Positions 17,360 through 26,067 of a DNA stretch of 64,000 nucleotides are shown here, piece after piece (within the stretch, counting starts at the first letter, position 1; every line of letters begins with the position of its first letter). Made by a program: the position numbers and the translations under genes. Origin of the DNA: Collinsella bouchesdurhonensis (GTDB lineage Bacteria; Actinomycetota; Coriobacteriia; Coriobacteriales; Coriobacteriaceae); NCBI RefSeq assembly GCF_900155365.1, contig NZ_LT699737.1:1-64000 (forward strand), in the 5' to 3' direction. The notes under the pieces were generated by a model. It saw nothing but the letters and a program-made list of their open reading frames with translations, was not told where the DNA came from and searched no databases.

Positions 17360-17473
17360 TTACGCCTGGACGTACTTGCCATCCTTGATGACGTAGGCGG
17401 TTGCGGGCTTTTCGACCTGACCCTCATCGTTCCATGTCAGAGTTCCGGTCAAGCCCTCGACGACGATCTTGCA
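17360..17473 (-). pseudogene. Remnant of a second livK (C-terminal 38 codons)
   Basis: On the minus strand this stretch reads CKIVVEGLTGTLTWNDEG, then QVEKPATAYVIKDGKYVQA and stop. It matches the last 38 residues of the intact livK (KITVKGLTGTLTWNDKG ... YVIKDGKYVQA) in sequence, frame and stop. Similarity ends abruptly at about 17473, with no start or upstream body. It therefore looks like the tail left when a tandem or paralogous livK was deleted. The substitutions are mostly conservative, suggesting a diverged paralogue rather than a very recent copy. Confidence 0.85.
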
Positions 17474-17642
17474 CTTTTGCCATCCCGTTCCAAGCGCTGG
17501 ATCCGTGTCGCCCGAACGTTGAGGAGAGACCACTCGCTTTTTCGGCGCCGTTTTTTACAGGCTTGTTTTGTGTGTCTCGCCTGTTTCCAATATGTCCAAA
17601 CGGTTTCCGTCGACGCCAGGCGAGGGCCGCCGGCGCGATACC

Positions 17643-17671
17643 GTGACAGGCATCGGTCGAGCCGCTAGAAT
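17643..17671 (+). promoter_or_regulatory. Promoter of hom
   Basis: A -35 GTGACA (17643-17648) and -10 TAGAAT (17666-17671) are separated by exactly 17 bases, each matching consensus at five of six positions. Transcription would start near 17678, giving a leader of about 45 bases with AAGGAG before the hom ATG. Confidence 0.65.
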
Positions 17672-17722
17672 GCCATTACGCAAATTCGCATCCACCCTCA
17701 GATACCGCGTAAGGAGCCATCT

Positions 17723-19063
17723 ATGCAGGACAATCTCCGCACCGTCAACGTGGGCCTCATCGGCTTGGGCACGGTGGGCGGCGGCGTCGCCCGCACCATC
17801 CTTTCCCATCACGATCGCTATCTGGACGCCTACAACATCGACCTCAAGATCGCGCGCGCCTGCGGCCTGGTCTGGGAGCAGGCCGAAGCTGCCGGCATCA
17901 CACCCGAGCAATTCACGAGCGACTGGCATGACGTCGTGTCCGACGAGAACGTCGACATCGTGGTCGAACTCATCGGCGGCGAGCATCCTGCGACCGAAAT
18001 CTACGAGGCCGCCTTCGCTGCCGGCAAGCACGTGGTCACTGCCAACAAGGCGCTGCTGGGACGTCATGTCGAGGCCTTCGCCCGCGCCGCGCGCGAGCAC
18101 GGCGTGCAGCTTAAGTGCGAGGCGAGCTGCGGCGGCGGCATCCCCATCGTGAGCACCCTCGAGCGCGACCTCGTGGGCAACGGGATCCTCACCATCGCAG
18201 GCATCCTAAACGGCACCACCAACTACATTCTCTCCCGCATGGAGGCAGAGGGTGCCGATTACGCCGACGTGCTCGCCGACGCACAAGCCAAGGGCTACGC
18301 CGAGGCCGACCCCTCCGCCGATGTCGACGGCTTTGACGCCGCCAGCAAAACGGCCATTCTCGCCTCTATTGGCTTTAGCTCGCGTGTGACTACCGACGAT
18401 GTGTACCAGCAGGGCATTCGCACCATCAGCGCCGAGGACATCTCCGTGGCGCACGACCTGGGCTACACCATCAAGCTTTTGGGCATCGCCCGCAACACCG
18501 CCGAGGGTGTGGACGTGCGCGTGCACCCCACGATGATTCCGCTCGACCACCAGCTGGCAAAGGTCTCGGGCGCCATGAACGCCGTCTACGTGGTGGGCGA
18601 CGCCGTGGGCGAGACCATGTTCTACGGCGCGGGCGCGGGCTCCTTCCCCACCGCGAGCGCCGTGGTGGGCGACATCTTGACGCTCTCCGAACAGATCAGC
18701 CGCGGTGTGGCGCCGCTGCCCGAAAGCGAGCCGTTCAGCCGCAATAAGCCCATCCGTTCCATGGACGAGCTTGAGACCAAGTACTACATCCGCCTGCGCG
18801 TCGCCGACCGCGTGGGCGCGCTCGCCGAAGCCGTGAACGTGTTTGCCAAGCACGACATTTCCATCTCGCTCATCAACCAGCTCGAAGACGGCAACAGCGA
18901 CAGCGACGCATGCTCCGTCATCTTCCTTACGCACAAGGCATTGGAGAAGAACGTCCAAGATGCAGCCGCGGCCCTCGCCGCGTCTGATTGCGTAAGCGAG
19001 GTCGCGAACGTCCTGCGCATCGAGGACGTCGACGCCTGGACCGACGGCGTGATGGCCAACTAG
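17723..19063 (+). CDS. hom: Homoserine dehydrogenase
   Basis: 446 residues. It reduces aspartate-4-semialdehyde to homoserine with NAD(P)H, the branch to threonine and methionine. The dinucleotide-binding GLIGLGTVGGG is at 11-21, TANKALL holds Lys109, and the conserved catalytic segment ADPSADVDGFDAASK ends at Lys209. ILNGTTNYIL at 161-170 is a family signature. A C-terminal ACT domain (YYIRLRVADRVGALAEAVNV onward) suggests feedback control by threonine, as in other long homologues. It stands alone with its own promoter and terminator. Confidence 0.96.
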   Translation: MQDNLRTVNVGLIGLGTVGGGVARTILSHHDRYLDAYNIDLKIARACGLVWEQAEAAGITPEQFTSDWHDVVSDENVDIVVELIGGEHPATEIYEAAFAAGKHVVTANKALLGRHVEAFARAAREHGVQLKCEASCGGGIPIVSTLERDLVGNGILTIAGILNGTTNYILSRMEAEGADYADVLADAQAKGYAEADPSADVDGFDAASKTAILASIGFSSRVTTDDVYQQGIRTISAEDISVAHDLGYTIKLLGIARNTAEGVDVRVHPTMIPLDHQLAKVSGAMNAVYVVGDAVGETMFYGAGAGSFPTASAVVGDILTLSEQISRGVAPLPESEPFSRNKPIRSMDELETKYYIRLRVADRVGALAEAVNVFAKHDISISLINQLEDGNSDSDACSVIFLTHKALEKNVQDAAAALAASDCVSEVANVLRIEDVDAWTDGVMAN

Positions 19064-19098
19064 AGCCGGCGACTTGCGTCCAAACAATCGCTAAGACA

Positions 19099-19133
19099 AA
19101 GGGCTGCCCGAGTTAATTCGAGCAGCCCTTTTT
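19099..19133 (+). terminator. Terminator between hom and pepC (likely bidirectional)
   Basis: Stem AAGGGCTGC/GCAGCCCTT (19099-19107 with 19122-19130), extended by CGAGTT/AATTCG, is followed by a T-run on the plus strand. On the minus strand a shorter TTTGTCTT follows, so it may also serve the convergent pepC. Confidence 0.85.
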
Positions 19134-19173
19134 GCTGTTTGGAAACGAATTGAGAGGCCTGCCCAAGCAGCGT

Positions 19174-20679
19174 CTACTTCACTTGCACCGCAGATGCAAC
19201 GGCATCCCACGGATTGCACATCTCGACGGGCAGGGTATCCCACAGCTTGAGCGTTTGCTCGTCCAGAAACTCGCGGCGCACCACGACCTCGCCGCCATAG
19301 AGACGGAACCACTCGCCGCTCATAATCAGGTAGCCATCCTTGCAGGCGTCCTTGCCCCAGCTGTTCTCGACGCGCCAAGCGCGCGGCGTGCCATCGTCTG
19401 CCAGCTCGACGCCTTGGAACGTCATGGCATGCGTCATGCAGCTCTCGCGCATGTCATGCATCGTGGCTTTGTCCATATCCAGATCGATATCGAACAGGCC
19501 CTCGGCGTCAATGGTGTCGAGGGCAAGCACGCCAGGGAAGTCCTCGATGTGTCGCGCGAACTGCTGGGATACGTCGCATGCCATATAGCAAGCATGGCCC
19601 GCTTTAAGCGAAGCCACCGCGGCGCGCTCGAGGACCTCGGGCGGCATATTCAGCATGCGCATAACGGGAGCGCCCACCACGGTATCCATCCAGCGCACGC
19701 CCACCACGCGCTCGAAGGGGCGCGTTGCGCCCGGGCAGGAAACAAGATCGACGTAGTCATTGGCATCAAAGCGCACATAACGGCGCTGGAACTCCTGGGG
19801 AGTGATGCCCTCCTCGCGCAGGATGCGGACGAGCTTTGCATCCTCGGTGCCCATCGCCTTGCCCGTCATCGCCGCGCCCTCCTGCACGCTGACTTTGGAC
19901 GGGTCGACTTCTGCATGCTCGCCCACCGCAAGCTCAAAATCGAAGGTCAGCGGGGGCTCGCCCAGGCAGATGCAAAGCACGCGGTGTACGTCCTCCATCA
20001 TCTGGCGACGACGCTCCTGCAGTTCCTCATCAGACTTGCCCTGCTCAACCGCAGCGCGCAAAATCGCGGCATCGCGGCGCAACAGGCGATTGAGATAGCG
20101 ATTCATCTGAGAGGAATCTTTGGTGCACGCGGTCTCGGGCATGACCTCCTTGGGCACCACACCCCACTTCCCAATGAGGTTGGCGGCAAAGCGCCACTCT
20201 CCTCCATCGGGCGCGGGGTTTTCCAACAGCAAGGTCACGGCGCGGTCGTCAAAGGGAAGATGGGCCGTGGCGATGATGTTTCCCAAAAAAGCGTTGGCCT
20301 TCTCGAGCTTGTCGTAGAACATGCCATATGCCTGAGAGAACTCGAAGTCGTCCACATCGAGCAGGCGGCAAATCTCCACGCGCTGCGTATTGAGCGTCGA
20401 GAACATCCAGCAACGGCCGGACTGGCGCTGATTGGTCACGGTCTTGGGCGCTTTAACGGCAACGCGGTAGGTATCGGAATATGTGCGCATGGTAACCGGG
20501 TTGCGGGCGGCTGCCATCACGTCCATCGAGGTGACGGCGTTGCGCGCAATGCGATTGCCACGGCTCTTTGCGAACTGCTTTACGAGTTCGGCATTGGCAT
20601 TAGGGTCGAGTGCCGCAGCCGAGGTACCAAACAAGGCATCGCTCGGCACGCACTCTGTTTTATTCTCACGGCTATCCAT
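19174..20679 (-). CDS. pepC: Aminopeptidase C (bleomycin hydrolase family)
   Basis: A 501-residue cytosolic cysteine peptidase of family C1B that releases N-terminal amino acids from peptides, usually as a hexameric barrel. The triad is complete: Cys90 in NQRQSGRCWMFSTLN, His417 in SCMTHAMTF, and Asn439 in RVENSWGKD. Length is slightly above the usual 440-450 residues, with extra sequence in the middle (about 220-300). No signal peptide is present. Together with the liv transporter it fits a peptide and amino-acid consuming metabolism. Confidence 0.93.
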   Translation of the reverse strand: MDSRENKTECVPSDALFGTSAAALDPNANAELVKQFAKSRGNRIARNAVTSMDVMAAARNPVTMRTYSDTYRVAVKAPKTVTNQRQSGRCWMFSTLNTQRVEICRLLDVDDFEFSQAYGMFYDKLEKANAFLGNIIATAHLPFDDRAVTLLLENPAPDGGEWRFAANLIGKWGVVPKEVMPETACTKDSSQMNRYLNRLLRRDAAILRAAVEQGKSDEELQERRRQMMEDVHRVLCICLGEPPLTFDFELAVGEHAEVDPSKVSVQEGAAMTGKAMGTEDAKLVRILREEGITPQEFQRRYVRFDANDYVDLVSCPGATRPFERVVGVRWMDTVVGAPVMRMLNMPPEVLERAAVASLKAGHACYMACDVSQQFARHIEDFPGVLALDTIDAEGLFDIDLDMDKATMHDMRESCMTHAMTFQGVELADDGTPRAWRVENSWGKDACKDGYLIMSGEWFRLYGGEVVVRREFLDEQTLKLWDTLPVEMCNPWDAVASAVQVK

Positions 20680-20763
20680 AGGTCCTCCTTAGGCTTGCGT
20701 TCGATTTCAAACGCTTCGAGGGTAGTCTTTTTTGCGGCAACGCGCAGCCCTCGCTTCTGCATC

Positions 20764-22314
20764 TCACTCGGCATCGTCCTCGTGACGAAGCTCAAGCATG
20801 CGACGTCGGTATTCCTGCACCGCAAGTTTCGCACGCTCAAGGCGGCGACGCTCACGCGGCGAGAGAGACGAAGGATCGACCTCGTTTTCATAGACGTCCT
20901 CGGCAAGCAGGTGCGCCGCCATGGCAATGCGATCGTCGATCGAACGATGATGCAACGGGTCTGCAGCGATGTGCTCCGCGATGTTTCCCCAGGTGGGAGC
21001 CTCGTCTGTCGCATCACCATGCCCGTGCGAGGTAAGGACCTTGTGCTCGCGCGCAAGCAGTTTTGCCAAGTCATGATGCTCGCGAATGATCTGCGCCGCA
21101 TCGCGAGGATGCTCGACAACCTGGCTGGCAGCCTCAAGCGGACGGGCATCGACCATGCGATACGTGGCCTGGGCCAGCAAGGGCATGAGAAACACCGTGC
21201 ACGCGCCCGCGGCAACAAGCACCGATGCCATATCTTGGCCCATGGCGCCCGCAGAAACTGCAACGCTTGTAACGGCGACGATGATAGGCAGCGCCGTGGT
21301 GCAGTAGAGCGCCACCGTGGTACGGCCATGCGGGGTAACATCGCGCGTAAGCGGACAGAGCCTCATGGCGATGGCGATGGGCACGGCACGGATCACGAGC
21401 AGCGCCACGATAAAGCCTGCGAGCATCAGCGGATTGGCGGCAACGGCGGAGAGGTCGATCTTGGCACCCGACACGCAAAAGAAGACCGGAATCAAAAAGC
21501 CGTACGCCAAGCCCTCGAGCTTGCTTTCGAGCGTATGGTCGCCCTCGGGGATAATAAAGCGCAGGACAAAGCCCGCGGCAAAGGCGCCAAGTACGATGTC
21601 GAGGTCGAAGATCGCTGTAAAGGCAACAAGCACGATAAGGATGAAGACCGTGAGACGTACAAACGTCTGCGACGTGGTATCGGCACGGTTCTGGATAAAA
21701 CGGAAGAAGCGGTTGCCCAACCTGCGCGAGCGGGCAGGCACGGCGGCAAGCACCACGCAAACGACAAGAAACGCAGCGAGGATCATGAGCGTCTGAACGC
21801 TGCTGCGCGCGGAAAGCAGCACCGACATAGCAAGGACCGGGCCAAGCTCTCCCCAGGTGCCGTATGCCAAGATCGAATCGCCCAGGCGCGTGCCCATAAG
21901 CGAGCGCTCATGCAAGATGGGCATAAGCGTGCCCAGTGCCGTCGAGGTGAGCGCTAGCGTGACCGCGAGGCCGTCGATGCTGCCCGTCGAAAACGTCGGC
22001 GCCATGCGGACGGCAAGCCAGGCAAGCAGGAACGACACGACCCAAGCCCCCAGGCCCCAGCGTCCCTCGCCCCCAACAACATGTTTGGGATTGATCTCGT
22101 AGCCCGCAAGCAAAAACAAAAACGCGAGGCCAAGCTCAGACACGATGGATACCGCCTCATCGATATGGATGAAGCCGAGCATATGGGGCCCAAGTACGGC
22201 GCCCGCCAGCAGCAAAAACACGGTCTCGGGAATCGCGCGACCCGGAACGAGGGCGGCGAGGACCGGGCAGACGAAGGCCGCGCCCGCAATAACAGCCAAA
22301 GAGACAAAAGCCAT
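20764..22314 (-). CDS. CPA2-family cation:proton antiporter
   Basis: 516 residues, of which the first 380 or so hold about 11-12 hydrophobic segments; the remainder is a charged cytoplasmic tail rich in Arg, Glu and His. FLFLAGYEINP-like text at about 65-75 and FAAGFVLRFIIP at about 250-260 match Na+/H+ or K+/H+ exchangers of the CPA2 type (KefB/NapA-like). No TrkA-N domain is attached. It would exchange monovalent cations for protons. The ribosome site AAAAGGAG can pair with a 10-base complement 59 bases upstream (see 22319-22397). Confidence 0.85.
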   Translation of the reverse strand: MAFVSLAVIAGAAFVCPVLAALVPGRAIPETVFLLLAGAVLGPHMLGFIHIDEAVSIVSELGLAFLFLLAGYEINPKHVVGGEGRWGLGAWVVSFLLAWLAVRMAPTFSTGSIDGLAVTLALTSTALGTLMPILHERSLMGTRLGDSILAYGTWGELGPVLAMSVLLSARSSVQTLMILAAFLVVCVVLAAVPARSRRLGNRFFRFIQNRADTTSQTFVRLTVFILIVLVAFTAIFDLDIVLGAFAAGFVLRFIIPEGDHTLESKLEGLAYGFLIPVFFCVSGAKIDLSAVAANPLMLAGFIVALLVIRAVPIAIAMRLCPLTRDVTPHGRTTVALYCTTALPIIVAVTSVAVSAGAMGQDMASVLVAAGACTVFLMPLLAQATYRMVDARPLEAASQVVEHPRDAAQIIREHHDLAKLLAREHKVLTSHGHGDATDEAPTWGNIAEHIAADPLHHRSIDDRIAMAAHLLAEDVYENEVDPSSLSPRERRRLERAKLAVQEYRRRMLELRHEDDAE

Positions 22315-22318
22315 GAAA

Positions 22319-22397
22319 AGGGCTCCTTTTCTAACTTTTCCACTGTACCCATTTTGATGGGCGGAAATCTGCGAGAGGAAAAGCCGGAAGGAGCCCT
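22319..22397 (-). promoter_or_regulatory. Possible ribosome-site sequestering hairpin
   Basis: In the antiporter mRNA the sequence AGGGCTCCTT (22397-22388) is a perfect complement of AAGGAGCCCT (22328-22319), which contains the Shine-Dalgarno. The loop is about 59 bases. Pairing would hide the ribosome site, so this could be a translational control element. The pairing is seen; the function is inferred. Confidence 0.35.
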
Positions 22398-22402
22398 GAA
22401 AA

Positions 22403-22435
22403 ATATGACAAAAACAAACCCGTGGACTTTTGTCA
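22403..22435 (-). terminator. Possible terminator after the M81 peptidase gene
   Basis: An AT-rich inverted repeat TGACAAAA/TTTTGTCA (22435-22428 with 22413-22406) is followed by TATTTTTC on the minus strand, just past the stop at 22444. Confidence 0.45.
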
Positions 22436-22443
22436 CATGGGGG

Positions 22444-23970
22444 TTAGGCGCGCTCGAGAAGGTCGACCGTCAGATGCGGATCGAACGGCAGCTCATCGAA
22501 GGGATAGAGCGGGCGCATGATCTTGTGATGCCCCAGGCGCGGGAGGTCCTGGTCTACAGCGCCCGGCGTGAGCGCCATGACCCAGCCCTTGGCGGCAGCG
22601 GAAAGATCGGGCTCAAGATAGCCCATCTTGACCACGACGATATCCTCGGCATCAAACGGCGTGCCGGCGGCCTCGTACTGCTCGGAGCAGCCAAACTGCG
22701 TACGCGCCGTGGTGACGATGACCTTGAAGTTGCGCTCGGCGATAACGGCGCTCTTGCCGCCGCTGCGATACTCGTCAAACAGACGATCTACCACGCCATC
22801 CATCATCACGGGCTCACCGGACACGCCGCCGTTCATGGCACCCACAGCCAGTCGAACGGGAGCACCCACACCCGCTTGCTCGCACGCCTCGACGGCGGCG
22901 GGGTCGTTGAGGGACGCAAAAACGACGCGCTTCGTACTGCCCTGAGCACGGTAGGCATCGAGAATCTCGCGCAAAAAGACGGTGCTGTCGTCCGTGCCAC
23001 CGGCACCGGGATTGTCTCCCGTGTCGGAAACAAAGAACGGGCTTACCTCGGCAGAGAGTGCCTGGGCAACGGAACCCTCGGCGGTATCGGTGGGGCCCAC
23101 GAACTCAAAGACGCCCGCGTTGTCCCAAAAGTCCTGGGCAGCAGCCATGGCAGCGTCGCACACGGCCTGCTCGTCGTAGCCGTAGGACACGACGGCGCCG
23201 TGGCAGCGCTCCATGTCGGCCCAGGGGAAGCCCATCCAGATGGATGTATCGAACACATCGTCTTGCAGCTGATAGACACCCAGCTTGGCATACATGCTCG
23301 CGCCGGGCTCCACCTCGGTCGAAGTCTTCTCGCCTGGAAGCAGCACGGGCACGTTCACGCGGGCGCGGTAGAGCGTGCGCCCGGGATTGTCGAGCACCTT
23401 GATAAGGGCGCGGGCGGCGCGTTCGTGCGTCCAGGGAACATCGATGTGCGGAGCGGTGCGGTAGCAGGTAAGCAGGTCGCAGGACTCAAACAGCAGATCC
23501 GATATGCAGCCGTGCAGGTCCATGGAGGCAGCGATGGGAACGTCTTTGCCCACGATCTGGCGCACGCGGGAGGCGATCACGCCCTCGCCGTCCTCCAGGT
23601 CCACCACGCTCGCGGCGCCATGAATGGTGAGTAGTACGGCATCGAGAGGCTCCTCGTTATGGGCTTGCTCAAGCAGCGTGCAGAACTCATCGAGCCACGC
23701 GTTGAAAAACTCGTTAGTCACCGGACCACCGGGGAGGGCGCCCGCATAGGTAAGGGGCACCCACTCGACGCCTTCGATGCGCTCGATGGCGCCAAAGCGC
23801 TCGAGGCGCGCGGCATCGATCGCAGAGGTGTCGCCCGTGATCCACGGATGGCTGTCGAGCAGCTCCTGGCCGCGGCGCACGCGAAATGCGGCCTCGCCTG
23901 AGCGGTACGGCGTGAACTCGGAGCACTCGATATGGAAGCCTCCAACGGCGATGCGATAGGGTTTGGACAT
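22444..23970 (-). CDS. M81 family metallopeptidase (MlrC-like)
   Basis: The start MSKPYRIAVGG at 23970 fits the family N-terminus; 68 upstream in-frame codons have no ribosome site and are rejected. 508 residues. Segments typical of the M81/MlrC fold are GGFHIECSEF (8-17), DAVLLTIHGA, ASMDLHG and the C-terminal-domain motif DTGDNPGAGGTDDS. The named relative MlrC degrades linearised microcystin, but most members have unknown peptide or amide substrates. It is probably a cytosolic zinc hydrolase. The antiporter follows downstream on the same strand. Confidence 0.85.
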   Translation of the reverse strand: MSKPYRIAVGGFHIECSEFTPYRSGEAAFRVRRGQELLDSHPWITGDTSAIDAARLERFGAIERIEGVEWVPLTYAGALPGGPVTNEFFNAWLDEFCTLLEQAHNEEPLDAVLLTIHGAASVVDLEDGEGVIASRVRQIVGKDVPIAASMDLHGCISDLLFESCDLLTCYRTAPHIDVPWTHERAARALIKVLDNPGRTLYRARVNVPVLLPGEKTSTEVEPGASMYAKLGVYQLQDDVFDTSIWMGFPWADMERCHGAVVSYGYDEQAVCDAAMAAAQDFWDNAGVFEFVGPTDTAEGSVAQALSAEVSPFFVSDTGDNPGAGGTDDSTVFLREILDAYRAQGSTKRVVFASLNDPAAVEACEQAGVGAPVRLAVGAMNGGVSGEPVMMDGVVDRLFDEYRSGGKSAVIAERNFKVIVTTARTQFGCSEQYEAAGTPFDAEDIVVVKMGYLEPDLSAAAKGWVMALTPGAVDQDLPRLGHHKIMRPLYPFDELPFDPHLTVDLLERA

Positions 23971-24327
23971 GATAATCACGCTCCAAAGGACCGGGGATAT
24001 CAAACGGGTCCCATTATGGCGCATGCCAGGGCGGTCGCCACAAACGTTCGCGCACTCGCAACATAACGGCCCGCCAGCGGCGATGGGCGACCTTGGGACC
24101 GAGCGGTCTCCCCTGCCTCGCCGACGCTTCCCAAGATCGCGCGCACGGCTCCGCGCTCCGAAATCCGTTTGCAAGACAGTGACCTCTCCCGCCGTTATTC
24201 ACCGGGAATACCGACCGCTCGAGCTGCCGTTTCTTGTCTTTATGCAGCCTGATTATTAGCATATTTAGAGCATCTCCCCGGGCAGCAAGGTTCGCCCGGG
24301 CGCTCCCATCTCATGAGGTGAAATCCT
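23971..24327. other. Divergent intergenic spacer
   Basis: No gene is supported. A GC-rich half (23990-24200) precedes an AT-richer segment around 24230-24270 that could hold the promoter for the FAD dehydrogenase (TTGTCT near 24233, TTAGCA-like -10). A hairpin CCCGGGC/GCCCGGG (24279-24300) lies in that leader, followed by GAGGTGA before the ATG. Confidence 0.4.
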
Positions 24328-25722
24328 ATGAACGCAGATATCGTTATCGTCGGTGCCGGCCCCGCGGGCATCTTCACGGCTCTCAAGCTCATCGAAGAAC
24401 GGCCCGAGACCCATATCGTCTTGCTGGAAAAGGGCCTCCCAGTAGAAAAGAGGCATTGTCCCAAAGATAAAACCGGGCGCTGCGCAAACTGCCGGCCTTG
24501 CAATATCACCACGGGCTTTTCGGGCGCAGGCGCGTTCTCGGACGGGAAGCTCTCCTTATCCTACGAGGTTGGCGGCGACCTCCCCGAGCTGATCGGAGCC
24601 GGGAAGGCCCAGGAGACCATCGACAAGGTGGACAAGATTTACCTCGCCTTTGGCGCAGACGAGCACGTCGAGGGCGCGGGACACAACGCGCAGATCCGCG
24701 ACATTCGCCGTCGCGCCATCCAGGCAGGCCTCAAAATGGTCGATTGCCCGATCCGCCACCTGGGCACCGAGAAAGCCCAGGAGCTCTATCTCGCAATCGA
24801 GAACCATCTTCGCGATTCCGGCGTCGAGATGCGTTTTCGCACCGAGTGCCGCGACGTGATTATCGAGAACGATATTTGCCGCGGCGTCATTGCCGCAGGA
24901 CCCGATGGTGAGGAGCGTATCGACGCCAAGCGCGTCATCGTGGCCACCGGACGTCGCGGCGCCGATTGGCTTGAGCACCTGTGCTCCGAACATGGGATCC
25001 TTCATACGCCGGGGCCTGTCGATGTGGGCGTGCGCGTTGAGATGCGAAACGAAGTTATCGAAGACGTGAACGAGGTTCTCTACGAGGGAAAACTCATTGG
25101 CTATCCCAATCCCTTCCGCAACAAGGTGCGCACGTTTTGTCAAAACCCCGGCGGCTTTGTGGCGCAGGAGAACTACGACGGCGGCCTTGCGGTGGTAAAC
25201 GGCCACTCCTTCAAGGAGCGGAAATCCGAGAACACCAACCTCGCCATCCTGTGTTCGCATAACTTCCGCGAACCGTTCAACCAGCCGATCGCCTATGCGC
25301 AAAACATCGGCAGGCTCTGTAACATGCTGGGTAACGGCCATATCCTCGTGCAGCGCTTTGGCGATATCCTCAACGGCAAACGCACCTGGCAAAAGGAACT
25401 CGACCAATCAAACGTGCGCCCCACGCTGCCGGATGCCGTCGCGGGCGACATCACGAGCGCGCTCCCCTATCGCACGATGACCTCGATCGTCGCGTTCATG
25501 CTCGCCGTGGACAAGGCCATCCCCGGCTTTGCCTCTGCAGAGACGCTCCTCTATGCGCCCGAGCTCAAGTTCTACAGCAACCGCGTGACCATGGACAAGG
25601 AGTTCACCACAAGCGTCGCCAACCTCCATTGCCTGGGAGATTCCAGCGGCTGGACGCGCGGCCTCATGATGGCCTCGGTCATGGGATACCTCATGGGCGA
25701 GCGCCTAGCAGCAGAGTTGTAG
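24328..25722 (+). CDS. FAD-dependent dehydrogenase, uncharacterised (COG2509-like)
   Basis: 464 residues. The N-terminal Rossmann motif is VIVGAGPAG (6-14). A cysteine cluster follows, HCPKDKTGRCANCRPCN (about 43-59), then SGAGAFSDGKLSLS, a combination typical of a conserved group of flavoproteins of unknown function. The C-terminal LHCLGDSSGWTRGLMMAS is the second FAD-contacting segment. The substrate is not known; relatives are sometimes annotated NAD(FAD)-utilising dehydrogenases. The cysteines suggest a metal or iron-sulfur site. It is monocistronic upstream of purL. Confidence 0.8.
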   Translation: MNADIVIVGAGPAGIFTALKLIEERPETHIVLLEKGLPVEKRHCPKDKTGRCANCRPCNITTGFSGAGAFSDGKLSLSYEVGGDLPELIGAGKAQETIDKVDKIYLAFGADEHVEGAGHNAQIRDIRRRAIQAGLKMVDCPIRHLGTEKAQELYLAIENHLRDSGVEMRFRTECRDVIIENDICRGVIAAGPDGEERIDAKRVIVATGRRGADWLEHLCSEHGILHTPGPVDVGVRVEMRNEVIEDVNEVLYEGKLIGYPNPFRNKVRTFCQNPGGFVAQENYDGGLAVVNGHSFKERKSENTNLAILCSHNFREPFNQPIAYAQNIGRLCNMLGNGHILVQRFGDILNGKRTWQKELDQSNVRPTLPDAVAGDITSALPYRTMTSIVAFMLAVDKAIPGFASAETLLYAPELKFYSNRVTMDKEFTTSVANLHCLGDSSGWTRGLMMASVMGYLMGERLAAEL

Positions 25723-26067
25723 CGACAAAGACAGCGCGCCCGGCCGTCGCCGCCCCGCACAGCACACGTATGCACCCGTGTGACATACGGTCATGCAGGC
25801 GCGGTGCGGCCGCCCAGGTACGCTACCCGGTATGCGCCACCAGCCGGCCCATCCGGATCTTGCCGCAACAAAACAGAGGGCCCGCGCTCCTTTGCGATTT
25901 GAAAATCTGTCAAGCCGGAGAAAAGCCGCACCAGCACCCATGCAGCGCGACCCATGTCGTATGATAATGAGGTTTATGTTATGCATGGTTCAAGGCACAG
26001 GCTGCATGCCCGCGACCGCCGCCATGCACCGGCACGAGTAGCCACTACCAACAGGAAGGCAGCAGCA
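25723..26067 (+). other. Spacer upstream of purL
   Basis: No gene is supported. A -10-like TATGAT/GATAAT lies near 25959-25966 without a clear -35. The purL ribosome site is AGGAAGG near 26055. No purine riboswitch consensus is visible. GC-rich text GGCCGTCGCCGCC at about 25743 resembles tracts at 35575-35640 and 53165-53205. Confidence 0.4.

Noticed and set aside
19132-21957. A 941-codon plus-strand frame opposite pepC and the antiporter
   Set aside because: It spans two well-supported minus-strand genes and has no domain of its own.
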